The notes: generated from the sequence alone by a model not told the origin. A DNA stretch of 64,000 bases from Halobellus limi (GCF_004799685.1 NZ_CP031312.1:186001-250000), one strand, 5' to 3'. Shown: positions 53,802-63,768, numbered from the stretch's first letter. Program-made: numbers and translations.

Positions 53802-54075
53802 CTGATCCGACCCGGTCCGAGCATCCGGAGACGACGTACGTTTATATACGAACGGGCGGCCAGCGGGGGTGTGACGTGACACCTGCTCCGCGTCGGGCCG
53901 CGGTTGCTCGGCACGCCGGCGCGGATCCACCGGGGAAAATGCCGGTCCACGGGAACCCGCAGCCGACGACGGTGGCGAGGACGTCGTCGCGAGCGAACCG
54001 GGAACCGACATCGACCCCACGTGTGCCGACTGTTCGCCACTGCGACGCCGATCGATCCCTCACGTCCGAGGGGCG
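53802..54075. other. Gap with a strong TATA-like element but no gene
   Basis: ACGTTTATATACGAAC (53835-53850) has the same core as the aCPSF1 promoter. Neither strand has an open frame with coding character beyond it, and the next gene is convergent. It could start a small RNA, or it could be chance. Confidence 0.35.
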
Positions 54076-55104
54076 TCACCCCCTGAGGAGCACCGCCGCC
54101 AGGACCGCGCCGCCGACGAGGAAGGCGCCGCTGACGACGCCGCTGACCGCGAGCGGTCCGAGACCGAGGCCGTTCGTCCCGGTCTCGCCTCCGCCGGCCG
54201 TCGCCGGTTCCGCCGTCCCCGTCGCCGTCCGGGTCGTCGCCGTCTGCACCACGAGGCTGCCGACGTCGTCCGGTTCGCCCGTCCGCTCGCTGCCCGCGTA
54301 CAGCGAGACGTCGTAGTCTGCGGGATCCAACATCGAGTCGAGCGACGTCTCCGACTCGACCCGGACGCTGTCGCCGCCGGAGGTGCTCAGCGTCCCGTCG
54401 CCGCGACCGGCCAGGGCGGTGTCGACGTAGAGGACGGCCCCGCCGTCGCCGTCGTCGTCGCTGACGACGGCTTCGAGTTCGTAGTTCGACTCGCTCTCGT
54501 TTCCGAGGACGACGACCGCCTCGTCGGTCTCCCCGTTCGCGCCCTGCCCGTCGAACGACACCGGGATCGCCGCCACGCCGCCGGCGTCGACGAGGAAGAC
54601 GTTCTCGCCGAACGCGACCGGCGCGGACGGGCTCGCGGTCCGCGTCTGCGTCCGCGTCTGTTCGGGGATCGGCGTCGGCGTACCGCTGGGCGTCGCCTCC
54701 GCACAGCCCCCGCCGCAGGCGACGATCTCACCCTCGACGTTCGCCTCGGCGGAGCCGTTCTCGAACCGCGCCGTCAGGTCGAACGTGTCACCGGCCCGCT
54801 GTCTCTCGAAGTCGAACGCCACGGCCCAGGTCCCGTTCTCGGTCACGACGCCGGTCGCCGTCTTGAGGAACGCCGGTTCGGTGTCGCCCGAAGAGCGGAC
54901 GCGGACGAGGATCTCGGTCCCGACCGGCGCGTCGGCCGTCCCGTTCACGACCTGTGCGGTCCCGTTCGCGACCGTCACGCGGTCCCCGTCGTGGTCGACG
55001 CTCACGCTCGGATCAGCCGCGACGGGAGCCGCCAGCGCCGCCGGTGCGAGCGCGGACGCCACGACGACGAGCGCCAGCACCGCGCCGCGGTGACGGCTAC
55101 GCAT
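54076..55104 (-). CDS. Secreted, membrane-anchored surface protein (BGTF-like)
   Basis: A 342-residue exported protein. An N-terminal Sec signal peptide (about 1-30, hydrophobic core VLALVVVASALAPAALA) is followed by a beta-rich ectodomain in two parts (about 31-135 and 165-290), split by a Thr/Pro/Gln linker (TPTPIPEQTRTQTRT). A glycine/Thr-rich stalk leads to a C-terminal helix (LAVSGVVSGAFLVGGAVLAAVLL) that anchors it. The N-glycan sequons (NGT, NGS, NES) fit haloarchaeal surface proteins. It resembles the BGTF/S-layer-associated family; function is unknown. Confidence 0.65.
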   Translation of the reverse strand: MRSRHRGAVLALVVVASALAPAALAAPVAADPSVSVDHDGDRVTVANGTAQVVNGTADAPVGTEILVRVRSSGDTEPAFLKTATGVVTENGTWAVAFDFERQRAGDTFDLTARFENGSAEANVEGEIVACGGGCAEATPSGTPTPIPEQTRTQTRTASPSAPVAFGENVFLVDAGGVAAIPVSFDGQGANGETDEAVVVLGNESESNYELEAVVSDDDGDGGAVLYVDTALAGRGDGTLSTSGGDSVRVESETSLDSMLDPADYDVSLYAGSERTGEPDDVGSLVVQTATTRTATGTAEPATAGGGETGTNGLGLGPLAVSGVVSGAFLVGGAVLAAVLLRG

Positions 55105-55452
55105 CTCGCCCCTCCGATCGCAGATTCGCCCGCCGTCGCCCGGAACCGACGCTGCCGTTCGTCTCCGGCGCGTGCAGTACGGACACGTGTGGTTCTGCCG
55201 GCACGTATAGTCCTGCCTGCACGTGAGCTATTGCCGGTACGGGTGCGGCTGTCTGCGTTTGCGTCGCCGTCGGTGCGTGAACCGTCGTCGGTGCGTGCCT
55301 GGAGGGCATATCTCGACGAACGACGCCGTCCGATTAAGAACGCTCGGTTGCTTCAAGAGTCACTTACGCTACCCCGCGCGGCGACGCGGTCGTTCCAGAC
55401 GACACCGATCGTCCGACAGTATGAACACCCACCGGGACGGAGAGACGACGAC
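55105..55452. other. Divergent promoter region between the surface protein and the subtilase
   Basis: The gap holds GC-rich repeated GTGCG(T/G)-type words around 55180-55300 and an AT-rich patch (GATTAAGAAC) near 55327 that could serve as a promoter. A minus-strand frame here overlaps the surface-protein start, but it has an implausible composition and is not called. Confidence 0.35.
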
Positions 55453-56844
55453 GTGAGGAGCGATCGATCCGACGGGGCCGGATTCCGGGTCAGCCGCCGA
55501 CGAGCGGTCGCGATCGGCGGGGCGGCGGCCGCGAGCGTCCTCGCCGGGGGCGTGCCGATCCCCGGCGGGATCGGCCGACGCGCGGACTCCGCCCCTCGCG
55601 AGGGGGACCCCGAGTCGATCGACCGGATTCACGACGCGGGGATCACGGGCGACGGCGTCGGGGTCGCGGTCCTCGATCCCACCGGGTTCGATCCGACCCA
55701 CGCGGATCTGACGGGCACCGTCGAGGAGATCCGGCAGTTCGGCCCCGAACGCGCCATCGTCGACGGAACCAGCCACGGGACCGCCGCGGCGGCGTCGGTG
55801 ACGCGGCTCGCACCGTCGGTGAGCCTCTCGCTCGCGTCGTTTCGCCGCACCGACGAGTTCCTCGAGGCGATCGACTGGGCGCGCCGCCGGTCGGCGGACG
55901 TGATACTGACGCCGGTCGCGGCGCACGGAACGGTGGCGACACCGCGATCCGACGTGTTCCGTGCCGCCCGCCGCGCGGTCGAGGCCGGCTGCACGTTCGT
56001 CGCTCCCACCGGGAACGCGGCGCTCGGCCACTGGCAGGGGCCGTACGGGACGCTCTCACCCGGCGGCTCCGGAGGCCACCGGCGGCTCCGGATCCGGGGC
56101 CGGTCGGGATCGGACGACGACACCGTCGCCGGCCGCTTCGTCGCCTGGCTCGTCGTCGGGCCGACGATCGAGATCGACCTCACGCTCGCGCTCCTGCGCT
56201 CGGTCGACGACGGCGAGCGCTGGAACCTCGTGTCCCTCTCGCAACCGACGGCGTCGCGGATCGGGCAACGCCTGACCGCGGACCTCGCCGACGGTGAGTA
56301 CGCCCTCGTCGTCCGGCCGGCGAGTCCGACTGAGGGACCGACGAACGGCGGGGCCGGGCGGGAAGTAGAGCCGACGGGCCGCGTCGAGGTGACGACGCCG
56401 ACGCACACGCTCTCGTCGCCTCGCCCCCTCGGCAGCATCGCCGTCCCCGCGAGCGTCCCCGGCGTCGTCGGCGTCGGCGGTATCAGCGCACCCGGGGGGA
56501 CGGACGAGGGGCCGCGCGCGGACGCCTCGGACGGGCCGACGACCGGTGAGGTCTCGCCACACAGCGGCCGCGGACCGACCGCGAGCGGTGCCGTCGGCGT
56601 CGACGTCGTCGCACCCCCGGTCCCGTGGGTCGGTGCCGGCGACCCCGGCACCTCGGCCGCCGCGTCGCGGACCGCCGGCGCTGCCGCTCTCGTTCTCGAC
56701 GCCGCCTCGGGGCTGGCCCCGCGCGACGTGGCCGGTATCCTCCGTGCGTCCGCCGGCGATACCGGTCGTCGCGGGCGCGATCTCGCCGCGGGGTCGGGGC
56801 GACTCGACGTCGTCGCCGCGGTGCAGCGTGCGCGCGCCAGGTGA
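55453..56844 (+). CDS. Tat-exported subtilisin-like serine peptidase (S8)
   Basis: A 463-residue protein. GTG start, then SRRRAVAIGGAAAASVLAGG, a twin-arginine signal. The catalytic triad is visible: Asp in VGVAVLDPTG, His in DGTSHGTAAA and Ser in GDPGTSAAASRTAG. The oxyanion Asn is in VAPTGNAALG. An insertion of about 150 residues between the Asn and Ser holds a beta-rich domain. The triad looks intact, although the Ser motif has Ser where Pro is usual. Extracellular proteases of this class are common in haloarchaea and are exported folded through Tat. Confidence 0.8.
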   Translation: MRSDRSDGAGFRVSRRRAVAIGGAAAASVLAGGVPIPGGIGRRADSAPREGDPESIDRIHDAGITGDGVGVAVLDPTGFDPTHADLTGTVEEIRQFGPERAIVDGTSHGTAAAASVTRLAPSVSLSLASFRRTDEFLEAIDWARRRSADVILTPVAAHGTVATPRSDVFRAARRAVEAGCTFVAPTGNAALGHWQGPYGTLSPGGSGGHRRLRIRGRSGSDDDTVAGRFVAWLVVGPTIEIDLTLALLRSVDDGERWNLVSLSQPTASRIGQRLTADLADGEYALVVRPASPTEGPTNGGAGREVEPTGRVEVTTPTHTLSSPRPLGSIAVPASVPGVVGVGGISAPGGTDEGPRADASDGPTTGEVSPHSGRGPTASGAVGVDVVAPPVPWVGAGDPGTSAAASRTAGAAALVLDAASGLAPRDVAGILRASAGDTGRRGRDLAAGSGRLDVVAAVQRARAR

Positions 56845-57012
56845 CTGTCGGGACCCCCGAGCCGTGCTCGTCGGGACCTACTGGTCGTTCTGCGCTGTCG
56901 GCCGGGCCGTCGCTCCGCGACCGACCGCCGACCGCCCTCTGTCGGGCGGTCAAACGATCGCTTAAGTTACACCCACATTGATACCCGCCGTATCCGTAGT
57001 CTCGGGGCGAGT

Positions 57013-57624
57013 ATGTCCTCCCCGATCGCCCGGCTGGGAGACCGAACGCGGTCGCCGGACGCCGAACCGGCGGTCGTCGACGTCGCCGCCGACGACGCCG
57101 GTGAACTGGTCGACGCGCTGAGCTCCGAGACGGCCCGCGAGCTGTTCAGCGCGCTCCACGACGATCCGGCCCCACCGTCGGAACTGGCCCGCGACCTCGA
57201 CACGTCGGTCCAGAACGTCCACTACCACCTCTCGAAGCTCCGGACGGCCGGCGTCGTCGAATCGGTGGGCACGCGCCTCTCCGAGAAGGGCAACGAGATG
57301 ACCGTCTACGGCCCGGCGGCCGACCCGATCGTCCTCGTCGGATCGTCCTCGTCGACGCAGCGAGACACCCTCCGCCGGTCCCTCTCCGATTGGGCCACCG
57401 GCGTGACCGTCCTCGCGCTGTCGAGTCTCGCCGTTCAGGTCACCGCCGAGCGGTTCCTGGGCGGCTCGGCGGCGTCGCTCTTCGAACCGGCGAGCCTCGG
57501 CGTCGCAGACGGCAACTCGCTCCTGCGGGGCGTCCTCCTCCTCTCGGAGCCCGGACTGCTCTTCTTCCTCGGCGGGCTCCTCGTCTTCGTCGCGGTCGGC
57601 CTCTCGGGCAAACCAGATCACTGA
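57013..57624 (+). CDS. ArsR-like winged-helix regulator with C-terminal membrane segments
   Basis: A 203-residue protein. Residues about 30-95 form an ArsR-type winged helix (LSSETARELFSALHDDPAPP, then SVQNVHYHLSKLRTAGVVE). Two hydrophobic segments follow (about 127-150 and 175-198), which suggests membrane attachment. Such membrane-linked regulators occur in haloarchaea near surface genes. Targets are unknown. It lies 168 bases after the subtilase on the same strand. Confidence 0.75.
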   Translation: MSSPIARLGDRTRSPDAEPAVVDVAADDAGELVDALSSETARELFSALHDDPAPPSELARDLDTSVQNVHYHLSKLRTAGVVESVGTRLSEKGNEMTVYGPAADPIVLVGSSSSTQRDTLRRSLSDWATGVTVLALSSLAVQVTAERFLGGSAASLFEPASLGVADGNSLLRGVLLLSEPGLLFFLGGLLVFVAVGLSGKPDH

Positions 57625-58036
57625 CGCCACGCGGGTATGGCGGCGTTCGCACCTGGTCTCGCATCCGGTTGCACGACTGCGTCCGATCGAACGTGTAGGG
57701 GCTTGCAACCCCACTACGAGAGTGACCCGGTCGACGATCCCTCACCGGTCGGTACGTCTCGCTCGATGACGGTTGCCCTTCGCGACCGAATTTAATGACA
57801 GAAATATTATTTGATTATCAAAATATTCCAGAAACATAATATAATATAACAGAAAAAACCGACTATTATAGATGAATTTCGGATACGAATCTGTATACTA
57901 AAAATATAATAAATAAATCAATATACAACGAAATATGATATATCTAACTCGTCGGCCGCGTCGCTAACGTCCGGAGACGAACCACCACTACAGGTCTTTC
58001 TCAAATTATAAGTTAGATCATCTCGTCCCCGTTAGT
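57625..58036. other. AT-rich gap upstream of the acyl-CoA synthetase
   Basis: From about 57790 to 57945 the sequence is strongly AT-rich, unlike its surroundings, with no gene in it. AAATTATAAG (58003-58012) lies 25 bases before the ATG at 58037 and is the likely promoter. The AT-rich stretch could be a regulatory or foreign insertion; I see no inverted repeat ends. Confidence 0.45.
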
Positions 58037-59590
58037 ATGCATCACACGTCGACGGTAGAGGTGCCTCCTATCAAAGATCTGTCTCGAATCGCCGCGGAGA
58101 ACAACCCGGACAAGGTCGCGTTCGGCAACGGCGTCGACGGGGAGACGATGACCTGGTCGGAGTTCGATCGCCGGAGCAATCAGGCCGCGAACGCGTTCAG
58201 AGAGCACGTCGGCCAGGGCGACCGGATCGCGCTGCTCTGTGAGAACTCCCTCGAACACACCGTGCTCTGGAACGGCGGTCTGAAAACCGGCTGCACCGTC
58301 TCGAACCTGCACGTCCGGGCGTCACCGAACACGCTCAAGGGTGTCATCGACTCCTTTCGACCCCGCGCGCTCGTCGTCGACGAGGAGACCTCCGAGTTCT
58401 TCGAGGAGCGCCTCCGCGAGAAGATCGACACCGACCTCGACGTGATCGTCAACGTCGGCGAGGCACAGACCGACTACGAGGAGTCCTTCGAGCCGTTTCT
58501 GGAGGGACAGTCCACCGCCGACCCCGACGTCCGCGTCCGAGAGGAGGACACGGCCGTCGTGATGTGGACCTCCGGGACCACCGGCGAACCGAAGGGGTGG
58601 TGTCACACGAACCGCGGCCTGTACTTCCGCGCCAACACCCTCGTGAGCGTCTACGAACTCAACCGGCCCGCCCGCCAGCCGCACGTGTTCACGCCCTCCT
58701 TCGCCGCCTGGTACTCCGTGGTGCTCCCGGCGCTCGTCTCGGGCGCGACGACGTACTTCCTCAGTTCCTGGGACCCCGAGACGTACCTGGAGATGATCGA
58801 CGAGCACGACCTGACCAGCGCGCTCTTGGTGCCCACGATGTGGCGGGAGATCCTCAACCTCGACTCGTTCGACGAGTACGACCTGAGTTCGCTGTCGGGG
58901 GTGATGTCCGCGGGCGAGGTCCTGAACGCGACGACGCTCAGACGGCTTCGCGAGAACGTCTGCGACGTGGTGAAGAACTCCTACGCGGCGACCGAGGCCT
59001 ACGCCACGGTGATGGAGAACCCCGAACTCACCGAAGACCGCGTCGAGAGCGTCGGCAAACCGGTCCCCGGCGTCGAGATCCGAATCGTCGACGAGGACGG
59101 CACCTACGAGGACGTCAAGCCGACCGGCGAGGTCGGAGAGCTCGCCGTCAGAGCTCCGGACTGTCCGGTGTGGGCCTGGGAGCGCACCCGAAAGACCGAG
59201 GAGGTGTTCGAGGACGGCTGGTGGTACTCCGGCGACCTCGGGTACAAGGACGAAGAGGGATTCATCTACCTCGAGGGCCGGACGGACCTGATGATCCTCT
59301 CGAAGGGGATCAAGGTCTACCCCGCTCCCGTCGAGGAGCGGCTCAACGCGCACCCCGACGTCAACGAATCGGCGGTCGTCGGCGTCGAGGACGACGAGTA
59401 CGGCGAGAAGGTCGTCGCGTACGTCTACCCGTCCGACCCCGATCTGACGGCCGAGGAGTTAGACGAGTGGTGTCTCGAGAGCGACGAACTCGCCCGGATG
59501 GAGCGTCCCCGGGAGTACCGCTTCGTCGACGAGTCGCTCCCGCGCACCTCGACGGGCAAACTGGACCGGCTGAGCGCGAAAGACGAGTAG
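58037..59590 (+). CDS. AMP-forming acyl-CoA synthetase
   Basis: A 517-residue adenylate-forming enzyme that activates a carboxylic acid to its CoA ester through an acyl-AMP. The ATP-binding P-loop is TSGTTGEPKG (about 178-187). YAATEAYA is the A5 region, WYSGDLGYKDEEGFIYLEGR the A7 region, and LPRTSTGKLDR the A10 motif with the catalytic Lys. The substrate pocket cannot be read. It is the first gene of a probable catabolic set with a LigM-like demethylase, so an aromatic or methylated acid is plausible. Confidence 0.9.
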   Translation: MHHTSTVEVPPIKDLSRIAAENNPDKVAFGNGVDGETMTWSEFDRRSNQAANAFREHVGQGDRIALLCENSLEHTVLWNGGLKTGCTVSNLHVRASPNTLKGVIDSFRPRALVVDEETSEFFEERLREKIDTDLDVIVNVGEAQTDYEESFEPFLEGQSTADPDVRVREEDTAVVMWTSGTTGEPKGWCHTNRGLYFRANTLVSVYELNRPARQPHVFTPSFAAWYSVVLPALVSGATTYFLSSWDPETYLEMIDEHDLTSALLVPTMWREILNLDSFDEYDLSSLSGVMSAGEVLNATTLRRLRENVCDVVKNSYAATEAYATVMENPELTEDRVESVGKPVPGVEIRIVDEDGTYEDVKPTGEVGELAVRAPDCPVWAWERTRKTEEVFEDGWWYSGDLGYKDEEGFIYLEGRTDLMILSKGIKVYPAPVEERLNAHPDVNESAVVGVEDDEYGEKVVAYVYPSDPDLTAEELDEWCLESDELARMERPREYRFVDESLPRTSTGKLDRLSAKDE

Positions 59591-59715
59591 AAGCTTTTAT
59601 ATACCACTTTCCGACGGCGCTTGCGACGCGCAACTGGCGGAAACATTTCCCGGATAACACGCCTATTTTACCTAAACCTTAAGTACAATACGTCTCTCCA
59701 TTAGGCTGCACTACT

Positions 59716-61068
59716 ATGAGCGAACGATCGTGGTCTTTCAGCGACAGTATGGCAGAGGCCGCCGACAAGGCGGGCAGTCCGGTCGAACTTATGCGCGATC
59801 TCGGCGTCGGGAAGTTCACCAAGGTCCCCGACGAGATCACCAACTGGATCGAAGAGCAGCGCTCCTGGCGGGAGTCGGTCGCCTTCGCCGACCAGTCGTA
59901 CCATATGACGGATCACTACGTCGAGGGCCCTGACGCGCTTGACTTCTACCGCGACTACGCCGTCAACAAGTTCGACAACACCGAGCCCGGCAAGGCCAAA
60001 CAGCTCGTCGTCGCCAACCCCAACGGCAAGTTCATCGGCGACGCGATCTGGTTCCACCTCGAGGAGGACAAGTTCCTGAGCGTCGGCGGCGCGGCCGCGC
60101 ACAACTGGCTCCAGTACCAGGCCGAGACCGGCGACTACGACCTCGAGGCCGAGATGCAGCCCCGTCCCGTCACGATGGACGAGGACCCCACCTACTACCG
60201 GTTCCAGGTACAGGGCCCCAACGCCTACGACCTGATGGAAGAGGTCGCCGACGAGCCGCTGCCGGACCTCGGCTTCTTCAACCACACCACCATCTCCATC
60301 CAGGGACACGACGTCAACATCCTCCGCCACGGAATGGCCGGCGAGGCCGGATACGAGTTCTGGGGCCCCTACGGGGAGGGCGAGGAGATCAAGGAGCTCT
60401 TCATGGACGCCGGCGAGGAGTACGACATCAAGCACCTCGGCGCCGAGAGCTACCAGACGCCGAACGCGATCCTCGGCTGGATCCCGCTCGTCGTCCCCGC
60501 CATCTTCGACGAGGGGATGGAAGACTACCTCGAGTGGCTCGACGTCGGCGACGGCCTGCTCTCGATCGGCGGCAGCTTCGAGTCCGACGACATCACCGAC
60601 TACTACTTCACGCCCACCGAACTCGGCTACGGCCACATCATCGACACGAACGGCGACTACTGCGGCAGCGAGGCCCTCGCGGCGGAAGCGGGCGACCCCG
60701 ACCGCGAGAAGGTCACGCTCGTCTGGAACGACGAGGACGTCGTCGACGTCTTCGCGTCGCTGTTCAGCGACGGCCCGACGAAGAAGTTCATGCGGCTCCC
60801 GCACCCGCGCTCGTCGGCGTGTCACTACGACACGGTCCTCGACGACGGCGAACAGGTCGGCGTCTCCACGGACAAGTCCTACATCTACAACCAGCGTGAG
60901 CTGATCTCGCTGGCCGTCGTCGACAGCGAGTACGCCGAACCCGGCACCGAGGTCTCGCTCGTCTGGGGCGAACCCGAGGACAACACGAACAAGCGGGTCG
61001 AACGCCACGAGAAGACCGAGATCCGCGCGACCGTCGCGACGGCACCCTACACCGAAGACAGCCGGTAA
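59716..61068 (+). CDS. LigM-like O-demethylase (aminomethyltransferase fold)
   Basis: A 450-residue protein of the GcvT/aminomethyltransferase fold. Blocks such as FADQSYHMTDHYVEGPDALD, WFHLEEDKFLSVGGAAAHNW, RHGMAGEAGYEFWGPY and TPTELGYGHIIDTNGDYCG match what I recall of LigM, the tetrahydrofolate-dependent vanillate/3-O-methylgallate demethylase. Length fits LigM (about 470) better than glycine-cleavage T protein or the DMSP demethylase DmdA (about 370). It would move a methyl group from a methoxylated substrate to a folate or pterin carrier. A DMSP-type role remains possible because an acyl-CoA ligase precedes it. Confidence 0.75.
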   Translation: MSERSWSFSDSMAEAADKAGSPVELMRDLGVGKFTKVPDEITNWIEEQRSWRESVAFADQSYHMTDHYVEGPDALDFYRDYAVNKFDNTEPGKAKQLVVANPNGKFIGDAIWFHLEEDKFLSVGGAAAHNWLQYQAETGDYDLEAEMQPRPVTMDEDPTYYRFQVQGPNAYDLMEEVADEPLPDLGFFNHTTISIQGHDVNILRHGMAGEAGYEFWGPYGEGEEIKELFMDAGEEYDIKHLGAESYQTPNAILGWIPLVVPAIFDEGMEDYLEWLDVGDGLLSIGGSFESDDITDYYFTPTELGYGHIIDTNGDYCGSEALAAEAGDPDREKVTLVWNDEDVVDVFASLFSDGPTKKFMRLPHPRSSACHYDTVLDDGEQVGVSTDKSYIYNQRELISLAVVDSEYAEPGTEVSLVWGEPEDNTNKRVERHEKTEIRATVATAPYTEDSR

Positions 61069-61179
61069 CTCGGCTCCCGACTGACCACTCCTTACCTCGT
61101 CGTCCGGTTCGACGGACGTCTTTCTCGCTTTCTCCTCCGGTTGGTAACTGCAAAGTACCCCAGGCCCGTCGACTGAGGT

Positions 61180-62139
61180 ATGACGCGCGTACTGATCGAT
61201 CAGGACATCACGCCCACCGACCGACTGCTCGACCGTCTCGACGACGACTGGGAGACGACCGTCGGCATCGACGGGGACGAAGACGCGCTTCTGGAGGTCG
61301 TCGACGAGTACGACGCGCTCTTGGTGACTTCCCGCGTCCCGCTCACCCGCGACGTCATCGCGGCGGCCGACCGACTGAAACTGATCGGGAAGCTCGGGAC
61401 CGGCATCGACTCCGTCGACCTCGACGCCGCGCGGGAGTACGGCGTCACGGTCACGCACACGCCCGGCCACAACGCGCTGTCGGTCGCTGAACACGCCCTC
61501 TGTCTCACGCTCGCGTGCGCTCGGCGGCTCCCGACGGCCGAAGCCCTCCTCTCGGAGGGCCGGTGGCGCGACGAGTATCCCCTGGGAACGCGGGTGTCCG
61601 GAGCGACCGTCGGTATCGTCGGCTTCGGCAACGTCGGCAAACGGGTCGGCAAACTCCTCTCCGGATTCGACGTCGACGTGCTGGTCTCTGACCCGTACGT
61701 GCCGACCATCGACGCGGAACTCGCAGACGCCGACGCCCGCTCGCTCGACGACCTGCTCGAACGGAGCGACTTCGTGATCCTCACGCCGGAACTGACCGAC
61801 GAGACGCGACATCTCGTCGGTCGGTCGGAACTGGACCGGATGCGAGACGACGCGATACTCGTCAACGTCTCGCGGGGACCCGTCGTCGACGAAGCGGCGC
61901 TGGTCGACGCGCTTCGCGCCGAGCAGATCGCCGGCGCGGGCCTCGACGTCTTCGAGACCGAACCCCTTCCCGCCGACTCGCCGCTCCACGCCTTCGACAA
62001 CGTCGTGACGACGCCACACATCGCCGCGATGACGGGAGAGTGCCGCCGCGGCAACATCGATCAACTCGCCGAAAACGTGACTCGCCTGTCCGCCGGCGAC
62101 TCGGTCCTCGATCGGTACGTCCCGGTCAGAGTGGAGTGA
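61180..62139 (+). CDS. D-2-hydroxyacid dehydrogenase
   Basis: A 319-residue NAD-dependent enzyme. GFGNVGKRVG (about 149-158) is the Rossmann loop. Catalytic residues are expected as Arg in LVNVSRGPVVDE, Glu in DVFETEPLP and His in TTPHIAAMT. Family members reduce 2-keto acids or oxidise D-2-hydroxyacids, for example phosphoglycerate dehydrogenase or hydroxypyruvate reductase. It lies between the LigM-like gene and an IclR regulator on the same strand, so it may act on a product of the pathway. Confidence 0.88.
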   Translation: MTRVLIDQDITPTDRLLDRLDDDWETTVGIDGDEDALLEVVDEYDALLVTSRVPLTRDVIAAADRLKLIGKLGTGIDSVDLDAAREYGVTVTHTPGHNALSVAEHALCLTLACARRLPTAEALLSEGRWRDEYPLGTRVSGATVGIVGFGNVGKRVGKLLSGFDVDVLVSDPYVPTIDAELADADARSLDDLLERSDFVILTPELTDETRHLVGRSELDRMRDDAILVNVSRGPVVDEAALVDALRAEQIAGAGLDVFETEPLPADSPLHAFDNVVTTPHIAAMTGECRRGNIDQLAENVTRLSAGDSVLDRYVPVRVE

Positions 62140-62788
62140 GCCTACGCGGTCGGATTCCGCTGTGATCCGATTTCCACCATCCGATATACTCGCAATTTCT
62201 GACCGAATCCGTCGATCGACTGCTCTAACATAACGGTCGTTCCTGATGAACTGCGCCGCGGCATAAATATAATAAAAGTGCCAAATCCGAAATGACCGTG
62301 ATTAGATCTTGGGGCGCTCGCCCGCGGTCTGGCTTGCGAGACGGGGTGACCCGGATAAAATAACACAAGTACGCCTGTGATTCTGAGCCGCTGCGATTTC
62401 GAGTTACCACGAACTCCGGCGACGCGCTCGACCAACGGCTAGTCTCGCGGGGCGGCTCGCTCCGCCACGACCGGTCCCGTCGACTCGCCCGGCATACTCC
62501 TGTACCGCCTTTTCGGCGGTCGCTCGATATTTTGACACCGTTCCCGACGGTCCCGCGGACGATAACGATCTATCATTTCACTCGGTCCGATATGCGCGCA
62601 ACACACCGAGAGCAGATTCCCGGCTCTCTCTGGGTCTTTTATCGGTGTGAAGCCGTGTCGCCCCGCTCGGAGCGCGCGGCCGACGCGTCGAACCGACCGG
62701 TGATCCGATGGGGCGATTCTCCGGTCGTACGCCGATCTCCGTCCGGAAAAACCGGAATGTTCAACTGTTCTCGTGGCCTCTCGTCGGT
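62140..62788. other. Gap between the hydroxyacid dehydrogenase and IclR genes
   Basis: No gene is recognised in 649 bases. An AT-rich run (CATAAATATAATAAAAGTG, 62262-62280) and a second TATA-like TTTTATCGG (62637-62645) are present. The latter would give the IclR gene a leader of over 100 bases. No repeats are seen. Confidence 0.4.
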
Positions 62789-63550
62789 ATGCCCACTGAC
62801 CGCACGCCGCTCACCACCGTCGCGCGGGCGTTCGAGATCCTGAGCCTGCTCTGGGAACTGGACGGCGCCGGCCCCTCCGAGGTCGCCGCGCGGTTGGACC
62901 TCCCGGACAGCACCGTGTACGACTACCTCCGCTCGCTGAACGACACGCCGTACGTCTCCCGCGACGACGGGGAGTACCACCTCAGTTCGTACTTCATCAC
63001 CATCGGCGGGAAGATGAAGTACCGCAACCGCCTCTACCAGGTCGCGAAGCCGGAGATGAAACGGGTCGTCTCCGAGACCGACGAACTCGTCGGACTGACG
63101 ATCGAGAGCGAGGGACGTGCCCTGGTGTATCACCAGGAGGAGGGTCGGCAGGCTCTGAACCTGGGCACGTACTCCGGGGCGACCACCCCGCTTCACACCG
63201 TGGCCACCGGGAAAGCCATCCTCGCGTACCTCCCCGACGCGCGGATCGACGAGATCATCGAGCAGCGGGGACTCGAGAAGCGGACCGACCAGACGATCAC
63301 CGACCCCGAGGTTCTGAAGGCGGAACTCGAACAGATCCGCGAGGACGGGTACGCCATCGACTGGGACGAGCAGGTCATCGGAATGGGGATGGCGGCGGTC
63401 CCGATCATCATCGACGAGGAGATCCTCGGGTCGTTCGGGATCGTCGTCCCGACCGGTCGGATCCGGGACTCGACCTACCAGGAGGAGATCGTCCAGAAGC
63501 TCCAGGAGATGACGAACAAGGTCACGATCAACTACCAGTACGGAAACTGA
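62789..63550 (+). CDS. IclR-family transcription regulator
   Basis: A 253-residue regulator. An N-terminal winged helix (about 1-65) has SEVAARLDLPDSTVYDYLRSL, and an effector-binding GAF-like domain (about 75-253) has TPLHTVATGKAILAYLP. IclR proteins control catabolic genes in response to an aromatic or organic-acid ligand. The ATG at 62789 (MPTDRTPLT) is preferred over a longer frame starting at 62708. It probably regulates the surrounding acyl-CoA synthetase, LigM-like and thioesterase genes. Confidence 0.9.
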   Translation: MPTDRTPLTTVARAFEILSLLWELDGAGPSEVAARLDLPDSTVYDYLRSLNDTPYVSRDDGEYHLSSYFITIGGKMKYRNRLYQVAKPEMKRVVSETDELVGLTIESEGRALVYHQEEGRQALNLGTYSGATTPLHTVATGKAILAYLPDARIDEIIEQRGLEKRTDQTITDPEVLKAELEQIREDGYAIDWDEQVIGMGMAAVPIIIDEEILGSFGIVVPTGRIRDSTYQEEIVQKLQEMTNKVTINYQYGN

Positions 63551-63768
63551 CGCCCTCTCATACTGATTACTCTCGTCTCTTCCCGCCGAGCGCCGGCAAC
63601 GGTGGTGGCGCTCGCCCGTCTTCGCGGCGTCGGATCCGAGTCCGGGCGACCGTCGCCGTCACGCGGGTCCGCGACGACGGTCGTTGGGGTGCCTGATTCT
63701 GGTTCCCGGACTCGGGTGGGTTCCCGGCTGCTGTTTCCACGGTCGCTCGGTGTGCCCGGTGTCTTTCG

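Noticed and set aside
55097-55309. Minus-strand 70-codon frame upstream of the surface protein
   Set aside because: It overlaps the surface-protein start and is rich in Thr/Ala/Pro/His without structure; it looks like promoter DNA.
59691-59699. GTACAATAC as a third operator of the sulfur-module regulator
   Set aside because: Only 9 of the 13 shared bases match, without the palindromic flank, and the neighbouring genes are unrelated.
59701-62064. 787-codon minus-strand open frame opposite the LigM-like and dehydrogenase genes
   Set aside because: It spans two real genes and the gap between them, and it has no domain character.
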